The notes below the pieces were generated by a model. The model saw nothing but the letters and a program-made list of their open reading frames with translations. It was not told the DNA's origin and ran no database searches. A program made the position numbers and the translations under genes. From positions 62,001 through 126,000 of the forward strand of contig NZ_JAAXKX010000002.1 in NCBI RefSeq assembly GCF_012276755.1: DNA of 64,000 nucleotides, given 5' to 3'. Origin of the DNA: Marichromatium bheemlicum. GTDB lineage: Bacteria > Pseudomonadota > Gammaproteobacteria > Chromatiales > Chromatiaceae. This document shows, one piece after another, positions 60,031 to 64,000 of this stretch (position 1 is the stretch's first letter; each line of letters opens with the position of its first letter).

Positions 60031-60096
60031 GGTGTCCGCCGCGGCGGACACCGTCTGCTCATGGAATCATGGCCGCCGGTGGCGCGTGCCACCGGC
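60031..60096 (-). other. Two hairpins in the nuoF-nuoG gap
   Basis: GGTGTCCGCCG and CGGCGGACACC form a perfect 22-base palindrome at 60031-60052. GCCGGTGGC (60075-60083) pairs perfectly with GCCACCGGC (60088-60096) around GCGT. They lie inside the operon, in its largest gap, upstream of nuoG. They could stabilise processed ends or slow transcription. No T tract follows. Confidence 0.65.
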
Positions 60097-60126
60097 CGGC
60101 AGAGGAAGGATCGAAGGGCACAGCCG

Positions 60127-61410
60127 TCAGGCAACCATGCTGCGGCCGTGTTCGATCAGGTATGCGAACTCGTGCCGGTAGTGCTTGAGGAAGCTCTGCA
60201 CCGGCATCGCCGCGGCGTCGCCGAGGGCGCAGATGGTGCGCCCACCGATACGCCCGGCCACACTCTCGAGCAGCTCCAGGTCCTCAGCACGTCCCTGCCC
60301 GTCGAGGATGCGTTTGAGCACCCGCGCCAACCAGCCGGTGCCCTCGCGACACGGGGTGCACTGACCACAGGACTCGTGCATGTAGAAGTGCGAGAGGTTA
60401 TGCAGCACACGCACCATGCAGGTGCCCTCGGCGATCACGATCACCGCGCCCGAACCGAGCATGGAGCCGGCCTTAGCGATGGAGTCGTAATCCATGTCGG
60501 TCTGCATCATGATCTCACCCGGCACCACTGGCACCGAGGAGCCACCGGGGATCACCGCCTTGAGCGGGCGGTCATCGAGCACCCCGCCGGCCATCTTGAG
60601 GAGGTCGCGAAAGGGGGTGCCGAGCGGGACCTCGAAGTTATTCGGGCGATTGACATGGCCACTGACCGAGAACAGCTTGGGGCCACCATTGTTGGGCCGC
60701 CCCTGCTCGAGGAACCACTGCCCGCCACGCTCCAGGATCACCGGCACTGAGGCCAAGGACTCGGTGTTGTTGATGGTGGTCGGACAGCCATAGAGGCCCT
60801 GCTGGGCGGGGAACGGCGGCTTGTAGCGCGGCTGGCCCTTCTTGCCCTCGATCGACTCGAGCAGCGCAGTCTCCTCGCCACAGATATAGGCACCGGCCCC
60901 ACAGTGGACATGGATGTCGAAGTCGACCCCGGAGCCGAGCAGATCGCGCCCCAGCAGCCCCGCCTCATAGGCCTCGCGCAGCGCCTCCTCGAAGCGCGCG
61001 ATCGGCTCGTAGAACTCACCGCGGATATAGTTGTAACCGACGGTGGCACCGATGCAGTAACCGGCGATGGCCATGCCCTCGATCACTTGGTGCGGATTGA
61101 AGCGAAGGATGTCGCGATCCTTGCAGGTCCCGGGCTCGCCCTCGTCGGAGTTACAGACGATGTACTTCTGCCCCGGCGCGGTCCGCGGCATAAAGCTCCA
61201 CTTCAAGCCGGTTGGGAACCCCGCCCCACCCCGCCCACGCAGGTTGGCGCGCTTGACCTCCTCGATCAGGTCATTGGGGTCGGGCTGCTCGCGGAGAATA
61301 CGCTCCCACTGGGCATAGCCGCCGACGCTGCGATAGGCCTCGAGGCCGTGGCGGGTCGCGGCGTCGAGGTGCATGGTGCGAAAGCATACGGTGTTCTGGT
61401 TCTCGACCAT
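60127..61410 (-). CDS. nuoF: NADH-quinone oxidoreductase subunit F
   Basis: NADH- and FMN-binding subunit of complex I, 427 residues. It shows the FMN/NADH motif [19 protein letters not shown], the loop [16 protein letters not shown] and the N3 4Fe-4S motif [14 protein letters not shown]. The chain begins [16 protein letters not shown]. It follows nuoE by three bases, so coupling is likely. Confidence 0.97.
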   Translation of the reverse strand: MVENQNTVCFRTMHLDAATRHGLEAYRSVGGYAQWERILREQPDPNDLIEEVKRANLRGRGGAGFPTGLKWSFMPRTAPGQKYIVCNSDEGEPGTCKDRDILRFNPHQVIEGMAIAGYCIGATVGYNYIRGEFYEPIARFEEALREAYEAGLLGRDLLGSGVDFDIHVHCGAGAYICGEETALLESIEGKKGQPRYKPPFPAQQGLYGCPTTINNTESLASVPVILERGGQWFLEQGRPNNGGPKLFSVSGHVNRPNNFEVPLGTPFRDLLKMAGGVLDDRPLKAVIPGGSSVPVVPGEIMMQTDMDYDSIAKAGSMLGSGAVIVIAEGTCMVRVLHNLSHFYMHESCGQCTPCREGTGWLARVLKRILDGQGRAEDLELLESVAGRIGGRTICALGDAAAMPVQSFLKHYRHEFAYLIEHGRSMVA

Positions 61411-61413
61411 GTC

Positions 61414-61941
61414 TCACTCCAGCCCATCGATGAGTTCGTCGAGCGCCTCCGGCGAGAGGTTCTCGTGGTAGGTCTTGTCGACCAACACCGCCGGGGCATG
61501 ACGACAGGCGCCGAGACACTCCACCTCCTTGAGGGTGAAGCGACCATCGTCGCTGGTCTCGCCCGGACGTACCCCGTACTTCTCTCCGACGTGCTCGATC
61601 AATTCCTCGGAGCCACGCAGCATGCAGGAGACGCTGTTACAGACACAGACCTTGTGCCGGCCCTGTGGCTCGAGGTCGTACATGCCGTAGAAGGTGGCAA
61701 CCTCGTAGACGGCGACCTCGGGCATGTCGAGATAGACCGCCAGATCGTCCATCAGCGCGCGGGTGAGCCAGCCCCCGTTGGCGTCCTGCAGCAGGGTCAG
61801 GGCGGGCATCACCGCCGACTGCTGCCAGTCCTCGGGGTAGCGGGTCAGCAAGGCGTCGATCGCCTCACGCAGCTCTGCAGTGAACAGGGTCGACTTGTCG
61901 CGATCGTGGGCGACAGTGAGCGGTGTGGTACGAAAACTCAT
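61414..61941 (-). CDS. nuoE: NADH-quinone oxidoreductase subunit E
   Basis: Thioredoxin-like 2Fe-2S (N1a) subunit, 175 residues. The cluster ligands are in CNSVSC and CLGAC, spaced as in the family. The ATG at 61941 ([16 protein letters not shown]) shares its A with the nuoD stop, an overlapping TGATG. The in-frame stretch further upstream lies inside nuoD and is not translated. Confidence 0.97.
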   Translation of the reverse strand: MSFRTTPLTVAHDRDKSTLFTAELREAIDALLTRYPEDWQQSAVMPALTLLQDANGGWLTRALMDDLAVYLDMPEVAVYEVATFYGMYDLEPQGRHKVCVCNSVSCMLRGSEELIEHVGEKYGVRPGETSDDGRFTLKEVECLGACRHAPAVLVDKTYHENLSPEALDELIDGLE

Positions 61942-63200
61942 CAGCGATCGATCTCCCCGAAGACGATATCCAGCGTCCCGATGATGGCTACCACGTCGGC
62001 AATCATGTGACCACGCGCCATCTCGTCGATGGCGGCCAGATGGGGGAAGCCGGGGGCACGGACCTTCAGCCGATAGGGCTTGTTGGCTCCGTCGGAGACG
62101 ATGTAGCAACCGAACTCGCCCTTAGGCGCCTCGACCGCGGCATAGACCTCGCCAGGCGGCGTGCAATAGCCCTCGCTGAAGAGTTTGAAGTGATGGATCA
62201 GCGCTTCCATGTCCTCCTTCATGCGCTCGCGCGACGGCGCGATCACCTTGGCATCATCAATGCGCACCGGACCCGGGTTGGCACGCAACCAGTCGATGCA
62301 CTGACGGATGATGCGATTGGACTGGCGCATCTCCTCGACGCGGACCAGATAGCGGTCGTAGCAATCGCCGTTGACCCCCACTGGGATGTCGAAGTCGATC
62401 TTGTCGTAGGCCGCGTAGGGCTGCCTCTTGCGCAGGTCCCAAGCGATTCCCGAGCCACGCAACATCGGCCCGGTGAAGCCAAGCGCCTTGGCGCGTTCGG
62501 GCGAGACCACACCGATGCCGACGGTGCGCTGCTTCCAGATGCGGTTATCGGTGAGCAGGGTCTCGTACTCATCGATGTGCTTGGGGAAGCGCTCGGTGAA
62601 GTCCTCGAGGAAGTCGAGCAACGAGCCCTGGCGGTTGGCGTTGCGCCGTGTCATCTCCTTGGCGCCGTGCCACTTGCTGCCGGCCTTGTCGTACTGCGGC
62701 ATGCGCTCGGGAAGGTCGCGATTGACGCCGCCCGGACGGTAATAGGCTGCGTGCATGCGCGCACCGCTGACCGCCTCGTAACAGTCGAACAGGTCCTCGC
62801 GCTCACGGAAGCAATAGAGGAACACGCTCATCGCACCGATGTCGAGCGCGTGCGCGGCCAGCCACATCAAATGGTTGAGGATGCGCGTGATCTCGTCGTA
62901 CATGGTGCGGATGTACTGCGCCCGCTCCGGCGCCTCGATACCGAGCAGCTGCTCGATGGCGCGCACATAACCGTGCTCGTTGCACATCATCGAGACATAA
63001 TCGAGCCGGTCCATGTAACCGATGCTCTGGTTATAGGGCTTGCTCTCGGCGAGCTTCTCGGTGGCGCGATGGAGTAGACCGACGTGCGGATCGGCACGCT
63101 GGATGACCTCACCATCGAGTTCGAGCACCAGACGCAATACACCGTGAGCCGAGGGGTGCTGGGGACCGAAGTTGATGGTGTAGTTGCGAATCTCAGGCAT
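61941..63200 (-). CDS. nuoD: NADH-quinone oxidoreductase subunit D
   Basis: Core quinone-site subunit of complex I, 419 residues, related to the NiFe hydrogenase large subunit but without the nickel cysteines. Motifs include [21 protein letters not shown] and the end [20 protein letters not shown]. The ATG at 63200 ([11 protein letters not shown]) overlaps the nuoC end by eight bases, with GGAGACAGGTG before it. nuoC and nuoD are separate, unlike the fused nuoCD of E. coli. Confidence 0.98.
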   Translation of the reverse strand: MPEIRNYTINFGPQHPSAHGVLRLVLELDGEVIQRADPHVGLLHRATEKLAESKPYNQSIGYMDRLDYVSMMCNEHGYVRAIEQLLGIEAPERAQYIRTMYDEITRILNHLMWLAAHALDIGAMSVFLYCFREREDLFDCYEAVSGARMHAAYYRPGGVNRDLPERMPQYDKAGSKWHGAKEMTRRNANRQGSLLDFLEDFTERFPKHIDEYETLLTDNRIWKQRTVGIGVVSPERAKALGFTGPMLRGSGIAWDLRKRQPYAAYDKIDFDIPVGVNGDCYDRYLVRVEEMRQSNRIIRQCIDWLRANPGPVRIDDAKVIAPSRERMKEDMEALIHHFKLFSEGYCTPPGEVYAAVEAPKGEFGCYIVSDGANKPYRLKVRAPGFPHLAAIDEMARGHMIADVVAIIGTLDIVFGEIDR

Positions 63201-63903
63201 CACCTGTCTCCTGACTGAGGTCGGGCCCGGCGGGCGCATCACCACGGATCACCCGAGGCACCAACACCCGCGGTTCGATGGAGACTGGCTCGTAGACCAC
63301 GCGCGCCAACTCGGCGTCGTAGCGCATCTCCACCTGACCGATGAGCGGGAAATCCTTGCGGAAGGGGTGCCCGACAAAACCGTAATCAGTGAGGATGCGG
63401 CGCAGATCGGGATGGCCGCGAAAGAGGATGCCGTAGAGATCGAAGGCCTCGCGCTCGAACCAGTTGGCCGACGGCCAGATATCGACCACGGAATCGACCA
63501 TTGGTTCAGCGCCACCGGCATAGGCCCGCACCCGCAGGCGCCGATTGTAGGCCAACGATAACAGGTGGTAGGCGACCGCGAAGCGCTTGGGGTCGTCGAG
63601 GGTGAGTTTCGGGTCGCGATCGACACCGCGACCGAACCCGGTGAAAGAGGCCGTCTCGGTCTCCCACTCAGACTGGCCATAGGCGGCGTAGTCGACGCCG
63701 CAGACGTCGATCAACTGCTCGAATTGCAGCGCCTCGTGGTCACGTAGGGTCAGACACACGTCGAGCAGGTGCTCGGCGGGTACCACCAGGGTCAGCTCAC
63801 CAAACTGCTCCAGCAGCTCGCAGTCGTATTCGGCGAGCTGCTCGCGAAGGGTGGCGGCGAGCGCATCCAGCCTGGCGTTGCGGGTCAGGTGCTCTGTAGA
63901 CAT
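63193..63903 (-). CDS. nuoC: NADH-quinone oxidoreductase subunit C
   Basis: 30-kDa structural subunit of the complex I Q module, 236 residues. It has the family signature [20 protein letters not shown] followed by [19 protein letters not shown]. The chain begins [20 protein letters not shown]. It overlaps nuoD by eight bases and lies 17 bases after nuoB. Confidence 0.97.
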   Translation of the reverse strand: MSTEHLTRNARLDALAATLREQLAEYDCELLEQFGELTLVVPAEHLLDVCLTLRDHEALQFEQLIDVCGVDYAAYGQSEWETETASFTGFGRGVDRDPKLTLDDPKRFAVAYHLLSLAYNRRLRVRAYAGGAEPMVDSVVDIWPSANWFEREAFDLYGILFRGHPDLRRILTDYGFVGHPFRKDFPLIGQVEMRYDAELARVVYEPVSIEPRVLVPRVIRGDAPAGPDLSQETGDA

Positions 63904-63920
63904 GGATTATGGAGACTGCT

Positions 63921-64000
63921 TCAGCGGGCGATGGTATTCGTTCGGCGGATCTTGTTCTGCAGCTGCAGAATGCCGTAGAGCAGCGCCTCGGCGGTCGGCG
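63921..64000 (-). CDS. nuoB: NADH-quinone oxidoreductase subunit B (C-terminal end only)
   Basis: Only the last 25 codons and the stop are inside the window, read leftward from the right edge. They encode PTAEALLYGILQLQNKIRRT and then NTIAR, the characteristic NuoB end. The cysteine ligands of cluster N2 and the rest of the gene lie outside. Its position upstream of nuoC confirms the standard gene order. Confidence 0.9.
   Translation of the reverse strand, partial: PTAEALLYGILQLQNKIRRTNTIAR

Overview
This window is a GC-rich chromosomal segment, almost certainly from a gammaproteobacterium. My best guess is a purple sulfur bacterium of the Chromatiales (Allochromatium or Marichromatium type). 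The guess rests on gene content: a split nuoC/nuoD complex I operon, FabA, MenH, the NAGGN osmolyte genes and a BLUF photoreceptor. It also rests on remembered family similarity, since no marker gene such as 16S rRNA is present. I see no rRNA, tRNA, CRISPR array, transposase or prophage gene. Nearly all sequence is coding and the gaps are short.

Layout. Positions 1-9.9 kb hold serC (cut by the left edge) and gyrA, an EAL-domain phosphodiesterase, the divergent MTA-salvage pair mtnA/mtaD, and tmcA. Two gaps here carry paired, oppositely oriented copies of one short repeat. Positions 10-14.5 kb hold a 1-Cys-type peroxiredoxin and a 1217-residue sensor that joins a ligand-binding fold, PAS domains, GGDEF, EAL and a C-terminal BLUF light sensor. 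Positions 14.5-21.2 kb hold parE, then xseB-ispA and a tightly packed run folE2-menH-MFS exporter-Crp/Fnr regulator. Positions 21.3-25.6 kb hold an apparent operon for exported amide or glutamine use: a secreted DUF1028 protein, a dicarboxylate symporter fused to a solute-binding domain, and a lipoprotein glutaminase. A DUF2892 protein and a PAS-GGDEF cyclase follow.

Positions 27.4-32.2 kb encode synthesis of the osmoprotectant N-acetylglutaminylglutamine amide (asnO, ngg, M42 peptidase). Next come folE (a second GTP cyclohydrolase I type), a NarL-type response regulator, a PAS protein with a broken GGDEF, and a membrane histidine-kinase relative whose ATP-binding domain has lost its motifs. 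Positions 36.8-40.4 kb are ilvBHC with a recognisable promoter and a Val-rich leader reading frame. Positions 40.4-49.6 kb hold a PilZ protein, proS, fabA, several small envelope proteins, a nucleoside deaminase, an ankyrin lipoprotein, and dapA-bamC. From 49.75 kb to the right edge the minus strand carries the complex I operon nuoB-N, with nuoB cut by the edge and nuoA outside.

How it fits together: the housekeeping genes (gyrase, topo IV, complex I, branched-chain and lysine pathways) sit among many cyclic-di-GMP proteins. There are one EAL protein, one GGDEF-EAL hybrid, one intact GGDEF, one degenerate GGDEF and one PilZ receptor within 38 kb. Osmolyte synthesis from glutamine and exported glutamine hydrolysis with acidic amino-acid uptake lie next to each other. 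The features most worth follow-up are the ligand-binding/BLUF hybrid sensor, the DUF1028-symporter-glutaminase operon and the pseudo-kinase/pseudo-cyclase cluster.
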